Origin: JAGWRA01 sp963711505
GTDB lineage: Bacteria > Acidobacteriota > Vicinamibacteria > Vicinamibacterales > CAVVIG01
DNA length: 64,000 bases
Reading direction: 5' to 3'
NCBI GenBank assembly: GCA_963711505.1
Contig: CAVQEJ010000001.1
Coordinates: forward strand, 1,106,492-1,170,491
Part shown: positions 1 through 9,797 of the stretch, one piece after another
Position numbering within the stretch: position 1 is the stretch's first letter
Layout of the letters: every line of letters starts with the position of its first letter
Notes under the pieces: generated by a model
The model's input: only the letters and a program-made list of their open reading frames with translations
Told to the model about the DNA's origin: nothing
Databases searched by the model: none
Position numbers and translations under genes: made by a program

Positions 1-2
1 GA

Positions 3-1148
3 AGGACGCGCGGGCAGGCGATCGAGGCGGCCTACGACCGTTTCTACAAGGGCGACATCGCGCAGGAGATCGACCGCTTCATGCGGGCGCACCATGGCGC
101 GCTGACGGCCGCCGATCTGGCGGCGTACCGGCCCACGTGGCAGGAGCCGGTGCACACGACGTACCGCGGGTACGACGTCTACAGCAACCCGCCCACGTCG
201 CGCGGCGGCCTCGAGTTGACGATGCAGCTGAACCTCGTCGAGGGCTTCGACCTCGCGAAGTACGGGCCCGAGAGCGCCGAGGCCCTGCACCTCGAGATGG
301 AGGCCATCAAGCTGGCGAAGGCCGACATCTACCGGTACGTCGCCGACCCGGCGTTCACGAAGATGCCGATGACCGGGCTGCTGTCGAAGTCCTACGCCGC
401 GCGCCGGCGGCGGCTCATCGACCTGCACCACGCCATGACCTATCCGGCGGCAGGCGATCCCGCCCGCTTCGTGACGCCGCCGGCAGGAATCGACGCGTTC
501 CTGCGCCGGCCGCCCGTACCGTCCGGCCCCGCGTTCGCCGACCGCTATCCCGACGAGCGCGACACGACGAACTACGACATCGTCGATGGGGACGGCAATG
601 CCGTGTCCTGCACGCCGACGCTCGGCAACATCTTCGGGGCCGGCGTCGTCATCGGCGACACGGGGATCATCCTGAACGACGGCATGCGGCTGGGGTCGAC
701 TTCGCCGTATCCCGACAACGTGAACTACGTGCGGGGCGGACAGATTCCGCTGCTGAACAACTCGCCGACGATCGTGCTGAAGGATGGCCGGCTGAAGATG
801 GTGTTCGGGTCGCCGGGCGGCGAGACGATCGGCCAGACCGAGTTCCAGATGCTGGTCAACGTGCTCGACTTCCACCTGCCCGTGCAGCGGGCCGTCGAGG
901 CACCCCGGTTCGCCCTGGTCGCCGATCCGAACTTCTACAGGCCGGGGGCCACGATCTCGGTCAGGTTGGAGGACCGCGTCCCACCGGACGTGCGGCGGAC
1001 GCTCGAAGCCTGGGGGCACCATCTGGCGGTCACCTCCAACTTCACGGCCGCCGTCGGGGGGATGCAGGCGATTGTCGTCAACCTGAAGAACGGGACCATG
1101 CTGGCGGGCGCCGACCCCCGCCGGACCGGCTACGCCGTGGGCTGGTGA
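3..1148 (+). CDS. ggt: Gamma-glutamyltransferase, 5'-truncated by the window edge
   Basis: The reading frame is open from base 3, so the gene begins outside the window. What remains (about 380 residues) is the end of the large subunit and all of the small subunit of a gamma-glutamyltranspeptidase. This periplasmic or exported Ntn-hydrolase cleaves the gamma-glutamyl bond of glutathione. The autoprocessing/nucleophile region is visible as DTTNYDIVDGDGNAVS; the first Thr of the pair (bases 564-566) is the expected nucleophile and new N-terminus after self-cleavage. The downstream PLLNNSPTIVLKDGRLKMVFGS stretch, with its GSPGG oxyanion-type turn, is also typical of the family. Transpeptidase and hydrolase activity cannot be told apart from sequence. 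The frame is intact to the stop. Confidence 0.93.
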   Translation, partial: RTRGQAIEAAYDRFYKGDIAQEIDRFMRAHHGALTAADLAAYRPTWQEPVHTTYRGYDVYSNPPTSRGGLELTMQLNLVEGFDLAKYGPESAEALHLEMEAIKLAKADIYRYVADPAFTKMPMTGLLSKSYAARRRRLIDLHHAMTYPAAGDPARFVTPPAGIDAFLRRPPVPSGPAFADRYPDERDTTNYDIVDGDGNAVSCTPTLGNIFGAGVVIGDTGIILNDGMRLGSTSPYPDNVNYVRGGQIPLLNNSPTIVLKDGRLKMVFGSPGGETIGQTEFQMLVNVLDFHLPVQRAVEAPRFALVADPNFYRPGATISVRLEDRVPPDVRRTLEAWGHHLAVTSNFTAAVGGMQAIVVNLKNGTMLAGADPRRTGYAVGW

Positions 1149-1187
1149 GGCTGGAATGGCCGGGTTGGCCGGCCGAAACGGCCCGGC

Positions 1188-1216
1188 GCGACATTTGCAG
1201 GGAAATCGTGTATAAT
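1188..1216 (+). promoter_or_regulatory. Candidate sigma-70-type promoter
   Basis: GCGACA (1188-1193) and a perfect TATAAT (1211-1216) are separated by 17 bases, downstream of the gamma-glutamyltransferase stop. TATAAT is conspicuous in this GC-rich DNA. It would drive the zinc-ribbon gene at 1375 with a leader of about 150 nt. Confidence 0.45.
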
Positions 1217-1374
1217 CAGGGACATAGCAGAAGCGGGCCAGCCACGTCAGATCCCCGATCCCCTTCCGTCAGGAAGCGGACCGTATCCTTTGTTCACGAT
1301 CCGACAGGATGGACAACGCCGGCGGTATCGGCCGTCGTTGGGCGCGCTTCGGAAAGCCCGGTCACGAGACTGCC

Positions 1375-1572
1375 ATGAAGGCCAAGACATCCCAGCCCCA
1401 GTCCCGACCCCGGCCCCGCCGGGAGCGCCACGCCCCGAAGCCGCTGGCCGACAAGGAAGTCTGCCCGAAGTGCGGGCGGCCCGGCGCCCGGGTCATCGGT
1501 CGGTCGGAATCGTTCCCCGTGCTGTACCTGCGCTGCGACGACTGCGGGATGGCATCGGTCGCCCCCGCGTAG
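1375..1572 (+). CDS. Small zinc-ribbon protein
   Basis: This 65-residue protein starts at ATG 1375; an in-frame ATG at 1309 would add 22 residues that look non-conserved. The N-terminal half is basic and rich in Pro/Arg (KAKTSQPQSRPRPRRER), which suggests nucleic-acid contact. The C-terminal half has two CxxC knuckles, CPKCGRPGARV and CDDCGM, about 25 residues apart, enough to bind one structural zinc. Short proteins of this kind are usually nucleic-acid-associated or protein-contact modules; no specific function can be assigned. It follows the TATAAT-type promoter at 1188-1216 and stands alone, with convergent genes downstream. Confidence 0.6.
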   Translation: MKAKTSQPQSRPRPRRERHAPKPLADKEVCPKCGRPGARVIGRSESFPVLYLRCDDCGMASVAPA

Positions 1573-1851
1573 GGGGCTGCCCCAACGTCCGACGTCCCTC
1601 GGTCCTCCGTCCGGCGTTGGACGTCCGACGTCGTCGTCCCGCGTCCGCGTCCACTTCCACGTCTTCACGGCCGCCACCCGCGTGCCACTGCGAGTTCGGG
1701 GGCCCCGACGCGAAGGGCGAGCGCCGAGCGCCTGACGTCGTGCGCTAATCCCCTTCTCTGCGCGCCTTGCGACTCTGTCAACAGATCCATGCTCAGGTCG
1801 ACGTCGAGCCACTACGACTGAGACTCGAAGACTGAAGACCGACGCCTCTCC
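1573..1851. other. Intergenic stretch with degenerate GTCCGACG-like and heptamer repeats
   Basis: No gene is evident. Bases 1590-1660 hold imperfect repeats of CGTCCGACGTC-type words, also found near 23680-23730. Bases 1818-1842 read, on the minus strand, as GGTCTTC/AGTCTTC heptamers, the same class as those at 52835-52869. Confidence 0.4.
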
Positions 1852-2682
1852 CTAGTGCAGCTTCGGTGCGCCGACCTGATGCGCCGGCTCCGGCGTATGC
1901 ATGATCTGCTCGAGCCGCGCCTGTTCGCTCCGCAGCGCGTCTGGCTGCACGCTGAACTCGCCGAGCAGCGGATGGTCCATCGCCAGGATCAGGAAGATCA
2001 TCAGCCCGAACATCGCCGACGTCAGCCCCATCGTCAGCAGCTGCACGCGCCGCCGCTCGGCGTGGAACAGGCTGGCGAAGAACAGCGTGATGATCGCGCC
2101 GATCGCGATGACCCGCCAGGTCGGCCCGTTCAGGCCTTCCAGGCCGATCGCCAGCCGAGTCCGCCGTGCGTCGAGCATGTGATGCACGTCCTCGACCATG
2201 ATGGGGTACAGATCGGCTTCGTGCGCATCCGCCGGCTTGTAGGCGATGATTTCATCGATGATGTGGCGGGCCAGCATGTCGGTCTGCGGGCTCCGGCCGC
2301 CTTGCTGCACCTTCGGCCACTCGACGCTGACGACACTGTTCAGGTAATCGACCAGCTCCTGCCGCAGGTGGTCGCGGACGTTGGGCGCCAGGCCGCCGAA
2401 CGTCGCGAAGAGGTCACCGACCTGATTCGCCTCCACCTCCACCGACTGCTCGACGAGGTCGAAGCGGTTCTGCACCGCCACGACGATGAGGGCGAGCGCG
2501 ACGGCATAGACGACGCCCACGGCCGCGTGACGGAATCCGGCCGCTTCGTTGCCATCGGGACCGACCGTCCATCCGAAGCGCTCGGTGATGAGCGAGAAGG
2601 AGAGGCCGGCGAGAACCGTCAGCGCCGTGATGCCGAAGCCCATGACGGGTAGCGGCAGCTGGTAGATCCACAGATAGCTCAT
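1852..2682 (-). CDS. DUF4239-like integral membrane protein
   Basis: The 276-residue protein starts at ATG 2682, preceded by a strong GGAGGAGAAC ribosome site; a longer frame to 2850 lacks such support. It has two hydrophobic helices near the N-terminus (VMGFGITALTVLAGL and a VGVVYAVALALIVVAV segment). A long soluble central region with many charged residues follows (around 75-190), then two further helices (VIAIGAIITLFFASLF and MFGLMIFLILAM). This order matches the DUF4239 (bestrophin-like) membrane family as I remember it. Function in the family is unknown. It is transcribed alone, divergent from the ankyrin gene; the two starts are about 160 bp apart. Confidence 0.55.
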   Translation of the reverse strand: MSYLWIYQLPLPVMGFGITALTVLAGLSFSLITERFGWTVGPDGNEAAGFRHAAVGVVYAVALALIVVAVQNRFDLVEQSVEVEANQVGDLFATFGGLAPNVRDHLRQELVDYLNSVVSVEWPKVQQGGRSPQTDMLARHIIDEIIAYKPADAHEADLYPIMVEDVHHMLDARRTRLAIGLEGLNGPTWRVIAIGAIITLFFASLFHAERRRVQLLTMGLTSAMFGLMIFLILAMDHPLLGEFSVQPDALRSEQARLEQIMHTPEPAHQVGAPKLH

Positions 2683-2839
2683 GTTCTCCTCCAGCCAGCG
2701 CCGGTCGGTCCGTCCCGCCGTCGAAGCCGCGCGGATTCTAGCATGGAGCCGGAGGTAGAATGGGGGCGCGGATGAGGTGGACGGGCACGGGCCGCGGGCT
2801 CGAGCCCGCAGCCGGAGCCGGAAGGCCTCGCAGATAACC

Positions 2840-3507
2840 ATGGATGCCACGACTGAATTGTTTCCGCCATCCGGGCGGGCGATCTCGCGGCCGTGCAGCG
2901 GCTCGTCGAGGCCGACGTCTCACTGGTGAACGCGCGCGACCCGCAGGGCGGGAGCGCCGTCCTCACCGCGGTCTACCACCGGCAGCCGGCGATCGCCCGG
3001 CTGCTGCGCGACCGCGGCGCGGTCCTCGACCTGTTCGATGCGGCCGCGGTCGGCGACGTCGCGGTCCTCGCCGGATTCCTGTCGGCCGACCCGGCGGCGG
3101 CGAACCGGTTCAGTCCCGACGGCTGGACGCCGCTGCACCTGGCGTCGTTCTTCGGGCAGGCGAAGGCGGTCGAGCTGCTGCTCGGCTACGGGGCGAGTCC
3201 GGCGGTGGTGTCGACCAACGCCACCGGCAACACGCCGCTGCATGCGGCGCTGGCCGGCGGGTACACGCTCGTGGCCGGGCTGCTGATGGGCGCGGGGGCC
3301 GAGGTCGATGCGACCAGTGCGGGCGGCTGGCGCCCGCTGCACGTGGCGGTGAACGGCGGGCACCTCGACGGCGTGAAGGTGCTGGTGGCGCAGGGGGCCG
3401 ACGTGAACACCGCCAACGACGCCGGTCAGACGCCGCTGGCGGTCGCCACGCAGAAGAACCAGAAGGCGATCGTCGAGTTCCTGCTCAGGCAGGGCGCGCT
3501 CGCCTGA
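2840..3507 (+). CDS. Ankyrin-repeat protein (frame broken near 2863)
   Basis: The protein is about 222 residues, almost entirely ankyrin repeats, each with the TPLHxA pattern (for example GWTPLHLASFFGQ, GNTPLHAALAGG, GWRPLHVAVNGGH and GQTPLAVATQKN). Five to six repeats are visible. From ATG 2840 the frame begins MDATTELF and then needs a single-base shift at about 2863 to continue as AIRAGDLAAVQRLVEAD, a classical first ankyrin helix pair. I therefore place the start at 2840 and treat the internal GTG at 2893 as spurious. No signal peptide is visible, so it is probably a cytosolic protein-binding module. The partner is unknown. The gene is convergent with the cyclophilin gene 11 bp downstream. 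Confidence 0.75.
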
Positions 3508-3518
3508 GCCGGCCCGGA

Positions 3519-4031
<513 letters not shown>

Positions 4032-4058
4032 TGAAGATCCTTTCTGACGATGAGTCTT

Positions 4059-4144
4059 GTAGGGATAGGCGATAGGCGATAGGCGATAGGCGGAATGGGG
4101 CAGGCGATAGCGCCATCGGCCCCATCCCCACCGCCTATCCCTAC
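4059..4144. repeat. GATAGGC heptamer repeats inside an inverted repeat (terminator-like)
   Basis: Four perfect head-to-tail GATAGGC copies occupy 4064-4091. The outer 13 bases GTAGGGATAGGCG (4059-4071) pair exactly with CGCCTATCCCTAC (4132-4144), giving a long-loop hairpin just beyond the amidase stop codon. It may act as a terminator or mRNA 3'-end stabiliser. Confidence 0.6.
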
Positions 4145-4146
4145 CG

Positions 4147-5923
4147 CTACAGCCTGTGCGACAGCTTGAGCGTCTTCTGCAGCTCGGGATTCATGGTATG
4201 CCAGCGCGTCGCCTCCTGGTAGGCGAGCGCCACGCGCAGGGCGGTGGCTTCGCCGTAGAGCCGGCCGGTCACCATGATGGCCTGCGGCATGCCGTCGATG
4301 AAGCCGCACTTCTGCACGACGGCCGGGTGACCGGTGAAGTTGGTGATCGTCAGGCTCGCGCTGCGCGTCGGCGACAGGAAGACGTCGTACTGCGACATCA
4401 GGTCGCCCATCTGGTGCATCAGCAGCCGGCGCGCCCGCTGGCCGCGCAGGTACTCGACCGCCGGGATGAAGCGGGCCGTCCGGAACGAGTTCGGCCAGTC
4501 CCGCGGCCCCTGCTGCACCATCTGATCGATGCCGCGGCTGCGCGTGAGGTCGTCGAACGCGGCACCCGCCTCCGCGTCGAGGCAGAAGCCGAGCGCCCGG
4601 GCGGGAAAGTCGGGCAGCTCGATCGGCTCGAGCGTCGCCCCGAGCGTGCGGAAGACGGCGAGCGCGTCCTGCAGCAGCTTCCGCTGCTCCTCCCAGTGAT
4701 TCGGCTGGCCGGGCCGGAACGCCGGCGGCCCCTCCTCGAACTCCTGCTTCACGTACCCGATGCGCAGCGACGAGAGCGGCACGTCGGGATTCCAGTCGAA
4801 CGGCGCATCGACGACCGACGTGTCGTGCCCGTCGCTGCCATAGATCGCATTCAGCACGAGCGCGCAGTCCTGGACGTTGCGCGCCATCGGTCCGAGCTTG
4901 TCCATCGTCCAGCTGAGCGCCATGGCGCCGTGGCGGCTCACGCGGCCGTAGGTCGGCCGCAGCCCCACCACGCCGCACGTGCTCGACGGCGAGACGATCG
5001 AGCCGAGCGTCTCGGTGCCGATCGCGAAGCCGACGAGGCCGGCGCCCGTCGACGCGCCCGGGCCGGCCGACGATCCGCTCGAATCCCTTCTCGACGTCCC
5101 ACGGATTGCGCGTCTTGCCGCCGAACCAGACGTCGCCCTGCGCGAGCGCCCCCATCGACAGCTTCGCCACGAGCACGGCACCGGCGTCACGCAGCCGCTC
5201 GACGACCGTGGCGTCGTAGTCGATCATCTGGTGCTCGTAGGGCTTGGCCCCCCACGTGGTGCGGATCCCCCTGGTGGCGAGCAGGTCCTTGCCGCCCCAG
5301 GGGATGCCGTGCAGCGGACCGCGGTAGCGGCCGGCCGCGATTTCGCGGTCGGCCTGCGCGGCCTGCGCGAGCGCGAGATCCTCGGTGAGCGTGATGACGC
5401 AGTGCAGCGTGCGGCCCGTACTGCTTCAGCCGCGCGAGGTACATCTTCGTGAGGTCGGTCGACGTCACGGCGCGCGACTGCAGCAGCGGCGCCAGCGCCA
5501 CGACCGGCATGAAGGCGAGCTCGTCGAGCGACCCGCCGACGTGGACCGCCGGATGCGAGACCTTCAGCGGCGCGTTGCGCGTCACCTTCCCGGTCGGCTG
5601 CTGGCCGGCGAGGTACGGCCGGAAGGTGACCGCCGGTTCCGTGTCGAGCGGGACGGGCAGCTTGCGCAGCGTCTCGTAGCTCTCGAGGTTGTCGCCGAGG
5701 CCCTGCAGCGCCATCGCGTCCTCGGCGGCCGTGAAGTGCACGCCGTCGATCGCCTCGGCCGCCTTCACCGCCTGCTCGCCGACCGGCGGTGTCCGCTCGG
5801 CCTGCCGCGCCAGGGCGGGTGTGGCCAGCCCGACGGCCACGGCAGCCGGGACGGTCTTCAGGAAGCGGCGGCGGTCGACACCGTCGGTCGAGGCGGGGGG
5901 GCGGGGTCGGCGGTCGGGCTCAT
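4147..5923 (-). CDS. Tat-exported amidase (amidase signature family), three frame breaks
   Basis: This is an amidase-signature enzyme of about 590 residues, related to GatA and to amide hydrolases with a Ser-cisSer-Lys triad. Reading from ATG 5923, a Tat signal DRRRFLKTVPAAVAVGLATPALA appears once a run of seven C (minus strand, near 5895-5901) is shifted by one base. Two more single-base shifts lie near 5405 and 5065-5085. The catalytic Lys region (WGGKDLLATRG), the Ser-rich loop (GSSAGPGAST) and the GTETLGSIVSPSSTCGVVGLRPTYGRV signature are all present. The export signal argues against a role in tRNA amidation and for periplasmic hydrolysis of an amide or aryl-acyl substrate, which is not identifiable. 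It stands alone, with the inverted-repeat element downstream of glgB's promoter region on its 5' side. Confidence 0.85.
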
Positions 5924-5940
5924 CGAGTGGGCTCCTCTTC

Positions 5941-6010
5941 AGTCGGGGCTCTGCCCCGAGCCCCGGCTCGCTTCACTCGCTCGCGCCATCGGCTCGCTCC
6001 GTTCGCTCGC
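5941..6010 (-). repeat. ~70-bp repeat, inverted partner of 8403-8474
   Basis: The reverse complement of this segment matches 8403-8474 almost base for base (GGAGCGAGCC, GGCGCGAGCGAGTGAAG and GGGGCAGAGCCCC cores). The pair flanks glgB in inverted orientation. Each copy also has an internal GGGGC..GCCCC hairpin. Confidence 0.75.
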
Positions 6011-6108
6011 GGGCGCGCGGTGCGCGCCGACGGGCTTGGCCCCGCGCAAACCGTAGCACAATTCCGGTCGATTCGACTCGGGTCGGGAATCTTTGACACA
6101 CTGAAGTC

Positions 6109-8346
6109 ATGACTTCCCGAAATAACGCTCTGGAGCTCGATCGTGCCCTCGATCGGCTGGCGGCCGGTGCCCATCACGACCCGTTCGGCGTATTGGGACC
6201 GCATCGGGACGCCGACGGCCGGGGCTTCGTCATCCGGACCTTCCAGCCGGCGGCCCGGGCCGTCGAGGTGCGCCTGCCGGGCGCGCGCGGCACGGCGGCC
6301 GCCGGTGACCTTGCCATGGAGCGTCGCGGACCGGAGGGCCTGTTCGAGGCGCTCGTCGAGACGAGCGCCCAGGAGGTGCCCGACTACCGGCTGCGGGTCA
6401 CCTGGTACGACGGCGCGGTCTCCGAGGTGGACGATCCGTACCGCTACGGCCGCGTGCTCACCGAGTACGACCTGCACCTGCTCGCCGAAGGCACGCACTA
6501 TCAGTCCTACGAGAAGCTGGGCGCGCACGTGATCACGCAGGGCGCCGCCACCGGCGTCCACTTCGCCGTCTGGGCGCCGAACGCGGAGCGGGTGAGCGTG
6601 ATCGGCGACTTCAACGGCTGGGACGGCCGCGTGCACCCGATGCGGCTGCTGCAGCCCAACGGCGTCTGGGAGCTGTTCGTGCCGGGGCTCGCCGACGGCG
6701 AGAAGTACAAGTTCGAGATCCGCTCGCGCGACACCGGGCACGTGCAGCAGAAGGTCGATCCGTACGCCCGCGCCTTCGAGGTGCCGCCGCGATCGGCGTC
6801 GATCGTCTGGCACGACCGCGGCTACGCGTGGGACGACGCCGACTGGATGGCCGCGCGCCGCGAGGCCGACCACTGGTTCGACCGGCCGCTCTCGATCTAC
6901 GAGGTGCACCTGGGCTCGTGGGCGCGGGTGCCGGAGGAAGGGAACCGGATGCTGACGTACCGCGAGCTGGCCGATCGGCTCGTGCCGTACGTGCAGGAAC
7001 TGGGCTACACGCACATCGAGCTGCTGCCGGTCATGGAGCATCCCTTCTCGGGATCGTGGGGCTACCAGGTGATCGGCTTCTTCGCGCCGACGAGCCGGCA
7101 CGGCACGCCGGACGACTTCAAGGCGTTCGTCGACGCCTGCCACCGGGCCGGGATCGGCGTCATCCTCGACTGGGTGCCGGGGCACTTCCCGAAGGATACG
7201 CACGGGCTCGCGCGGTTCGACGGCACCGCGCTCTACGAGCACGCGGATCCGCGGCAGGGCGAGCACCGCGAGTGGGGGACGCTCGTCTTCAACTACGGCC
7301 GGAACGAGGTGCGGAACTTCCTGCTGTCGAGCGCGCTGAGCTGGCTCGACGAGTACCACGTCGACGGCCTCCGCGTGGACGCGGTCGCGTCGATGCTCTA
7401 CCTGGATTACTCGCGGAAGGAAGGCGAGTGGGTGCCGAACGAGTACGGCGGCCGCGAGAACCTGCCCGCCATCAGCTTCCTCCAGCAGATGAACACGCTG
7501 ACGCACGCGCGCTATCCGGGCACGGTCACCGTCGCGGAGGAGTCGACGGCGTTCCCGGGCGTCAGCCGGCCGGTGCACCTCGGCGGGCTGGGTTTCACCT
7601 ACAAGTGGAACATGGGCTGGATGCACGACATCCTCGAGTACGCCCAGGCCGACCCGGTCCACCGCCGGTGGCAGCACAACCATCTGACCTTCTCGATGCT
7701 CTACGCCTTCACCGAGAACTTCGTCCTGCCCTTCTCGCACGACGAGGTGGTGCACGGCAAGCGGTCGATGCTCGACAAGATGCCGGGCGACGCCTGGCAG
7801 AAGGCGGCGAACCTGCGCGCGCTCTACGCCTTCATGTACGCCCACCCCGGCAAGAAGCTGCTGTTCATGGGGAGCGAGTTCGGCCAGTGGCGCGAGTGGA
7901 ACGCGGAGCAGAGCCTCGACTGGGACGTGGCCGGCTCGCCGCTGCACGCCGGCATCCGCCAGTGCGTCCGCGACCTGAACACCTGCTACCGCGACGAGCC
8001 GTCCTGGCACCAGGTCGACTTCGACCCGGCCGGCTTCCAGTGGATCGACTGCACCGACAACGAGAACAGCGTCGTGTCGTTCATCCGCCGCGCGCGGAAC
8101 CCGCACGACTACACCGTGCTGGTGTTCAACCTGACGCCGGTGCCGCGCGAGCGCTACCGGATCGGCGTCCCCGAGGGCGGCTGGTACCGCGAGGTGCTCA
8201 ACAGCGACAGCGCCGCCTACGGCGGCAGCAACATGGGCAATGACGGCGGGGTGACGGCCGACCCGGTCGGGGCCCACGGCCAGCCGCACTCGTTGCTGCT
8301 GACGCTGCCGCCGCTCGCCGGCCTCGTGCTGAAGCCGGCCCGGTAG
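6109..8346 (+). CDS. glgB: 1,4-alpha-glucan branching enzyme
   Basis: The 745-residue protein matches the full length of bacterial GlgB. It has an N-terminal N1 module (HHDPFGVLGPHRD..), a CBM48 module (GVHFAVWAPNAERVSVIGDFN), a GH13 catalytic barrel and a C-terminal all-beta domain. The GH13 motifs are clear: the nucleophile Asp at about residue 424 in VDGLRVDAVASM, the acid/base Glu at 477-478 in VAEESTAF, and the transition-state His/Asp in FSHDEVVHGK. It introduces alpha-1,6 branches into glycogen in the cytosol. The frame is uninterrupted. ATG 6109 has no strong ribosome site. No other glycogen genes are adjacent; it is bracketed by inverted copies of a ~70-bp repeat. Confidence 0.97.
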   Translation: MTSRNNALELDRALDRLAAGAHHDPFGVLGPHRDADGRGFVIRTFQPAARAVEVRLPGARGTAAAGDLAMERRGPEGLFEALVETSAQEVPDYRLRVTWYDGAVSEVDDPYRYGRVLTEYDLHLLAEGTHYQSYEKLGAHVITQGAATGVHFAVWAPNAERVSVIGDFNGWDGRVHPMRLLQPNGVWELFVPGLADGEKYKFEIRSRDTGHVQQKVDPYARAFEVPPRSASIVWHDRGYAWDDADWMAARREADHWFDRPLSIYEVHLGSWARVPEEGNRMLTYRELADRLVPYVQELGYTHIELLPVMEHPFSGSWGYQVIGFFAPTSRHGTPDDFKAFVDACHRAGIGVILDWVPGHFPKDTHGLARFDGTALYEHADPRQGEHREWGTLVFNYGRNEVRNFLLSSALSWLDEYHVDGLRVDAVASMLYLDYSRKEGEWVPNEYGGRENLPAISFLQQMNTLTHARYPGTVTVAEESTAFPGVSRPVHLGGLGFTYKWNMGWMHDILEYAQADPVHRRWQHNHLTFSMLYAFTENFVLPFSHDEVVHGKRSMLDKMPGDAWQKAANLRALYAFMYAHPGKKLLFMGSEFGQWREWNAEQSLDWDVAGSPLHAGIRQCVRDLNTCYRDEPSWHQVDFDPAGFQWIDCTDNENSVVSFIRRARNPHDYTVLVFNLTPVPRERYRIGVPEGGWYREVLNSDSAAYGGSNMGNDGGVTADPVGAHGQPHSLLLTLPPLAGLVLKPAR

Positions 8347-8402
8347 GCGCGGACTTCCAGGGAGAAGGCCGGGCGTAGCCCGGCGGCCCGCACGGCGGGC
8401 CC

Positions 8403-8474
8403 GCGAACGGAACGGAGCGAGCCGCATGGCGCGAGCGAGTGAAGTGAGCCGGGGTTCGGGGCGGAGCCCCGAGT
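8403..8474 (+). repeat. ~70-bp repeat, inverted partner of 5941-6010
   Basis: This is a near-identical inverted copy of 5941-6010, lying just after glgB. The presumed GTG start of the next gene (8473) falls at its right end, so the element reaches the translation start of the MFS gene. Confidence 0.75.
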
Positions 8475-9765
8475 GAAGCGACGCTTCGCGCGTTGGCGGG
8501 AGGCGAGGGGGACTGCAGTCACCCTCGTGACGATGGCCACCTTCGTCGACCTGGTGGCCTACTCGGTCGCCTTCCCGGTGCTGCCCGACTTCGCGCGCCG
8601 TCTCGGCGCGAGCCCGACGCTCATCGGCCTGCTCTTCGCCTCGTTCGGCGCCACGCTGCTCGCCGTCTCGCTGCCGATGGGAGCGGTGTCCGACCGGATC
8701 GGCCGGAAGGGGCCGCTCATCGGCGGCCTCGTCACGCTCGCCGCCGCCACCGCCCTCTTCGCCTTCTCGCGCAGCCTGCCGTTGCTCTTCGCCGCCCGCC
8801 TGCTGCAGGGCGCGGCCGACGCCGTCACCTGGGTCGTCGGCTTCGCACTGATTGCCGACCTGTACGGCCCGGCCGAGCGGGGCCGCGTGATGGGGCTCGT
8901 CATGTCGGGCACGAGCTTCGGCGTCATGATCGGTCCGTCGATCGGCGGCTGGCTCTACCAGATCGGCGGCATGGAGCTGCCGTTCCTCTTCGTGGCGGGC
9001 ATGGCGGCGGTGAATGCCGCGCTGCTGCTGTTCCTCCGGCTGCCGGGCAGGCACGCAGCCGCCGAGCACGTCGCCATGCGCACCGTGCTGCGCGCACCGG
9101 CCGTGGCGGCCTGCTCGGCGGCCGTCGTGGCCGGCGCCGCGACGCTCGCCATGCTGGAACCGGTGCTGCCGCTGTTCTTCGCCCAGCGCCTGGGACTCGG
9201 CCCGGCGGCCATCGGCCTGCTGTTCGGCCTGGCGGCCACCGCGTCGATCGGGCTGCCGCCGATCTACGGCCGGCTCGTCGATCGGTGGGGCGGGCGCCGC
9301 CTCACGTTCCTCGGTCTGATCCTCACGGCCTGCCTGTTGCCGCTCATCGCGCTGACGTGGAGCATGGCGTCGGCGGGCGCCTTCGTCATCATCGTCTGGG
9401 CGGCGGCCGCGCTGATCATCACGCCGTCGCTCGCCTACATGGCCGAAGCCGTGTCGACCGCCGGCATCCGCGCGTACGGCGTCGCGTACGGCGCCTACAA
9501 CGTCGCCTGGGCCTGCGGCCTGCTGACCGGCCCGGCGCTCGGCGGCTTCCTGTTCGAGCGGATTGGCTTCGGCCCGCTCGTGCTCGCCTGGTCGCCGGCG
9601 CTCATCGTGGTGACGGTGCTCATCGCGAGGGTGAAGGTGCACGACGCCTGCGGCCAGTCGAGTCCCGAGTCCATGGAGAGCCGACGGGCTCGAGCCATCG
9701 CCGCGTGCGAGTTCGCGCCGGGGGGAGGCTCCGCTTTCGACTTAGCCCAGGGTTCTTCGGGCTAA
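8473..9765 (+). CDS. MFS transporter, 12-helix drug/proton antiporter-like
   Basis: The protein is about 430 residues with twelve predicted hydrophobic helices arranged as two six-helix halves. The first cytoplasmic loop carries motif A (GAVSDRIGRKGPLIGG), a second half-motif is GRLVDRWGGRRL, and helix 5 has GPSIGGW (motif C-like). These suggest an efflux-type antiporter of the DHA1 or vesicular-amine class; the substrate is unknown. The start is uncertain: the annotated GTG at 8473 lies in a repeat, and the conserved part begins near VTLVTMATFVDLVAYS. The last 40 residues are non-conserved and the stop codon (9763-9765) falls inside a perfect 12-bp hairpin, so the natural C-terminus may have been replaced by repeat DNA. 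Confidence 0.85.
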   Translation: MKRRFARWREARGTAVTLVTMATFVDLVAYSVAFPVLPDFARRLGASPTLIGLLFASFGATLLAVSLPMGAVSDRIGRKGPLIGGLVTLAAATALFAFSRSLPLLFAARLLQGAADAVTWVVGFALIADLYGPAERGRVMGLVMSGTSFGVMIGPSIGGWLYQIGGMELPFLFVAGMAAVNAALLLFLRLPGRHAAAEHVAMRTVLRAPAVAACSAAVVAGAATLAMLEPVLPLFFAQRLGLGPAAIGLLFGLAATASIGLPPIYGRLVDRWGGRRLTFLGLILTACLLPLIALTWSMASAGAFVIIVWAAAALIITPSLAYMAEAVSTAGIRAYGVAYGAYNVAWACGLLTGPALGGFLFERIGFGPLVLAWSPALIVVTVLIARVKVHDACGQSSPESMESRRARAIAACEFAPGGGSAFDLAQGSSG

Positions 9766-9797
9766 GTCGACTGGAAACGCGCCAGCGGCGCGTTTCC
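9737..9797 (+). terminator. Two tandem perfect hairpins at the end of the MFS gene
   Basis: Stem 1 is TCGACTTAGCCC (9737-9748) with GGGCTAAGTCGA (9759-9770), a 12-bp stem with a 10-nt loop that contains the MFS stop codon. Stem 2 is GGAAACGCGCC (9773-9783) with GGCGCGTTTCC (9787-9797), an 11-bp stem with a 3-nt loop. No U-tract follows, so termination would be non-canonical. Confidence 0.6.

Noticed and set aside
6093..6098. TTGACA just before glgB as a -35 box
   Set aside because: It lies 11 bases from the ATG, too close to serve as the -35 of glgB.
5941..8474. Composite transposon carrying glgB
   Set aside because: No transposase or target-site duplication is seen; only short repeats.
5920..9642. 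Very long open frame on the minus strand opposite glgB and the MFS gene
   Set aside because: It is Arg/His/Val-rich with no domain, and opposite two well-supported genes; GC-rich coding DNA gives such shadow frames.
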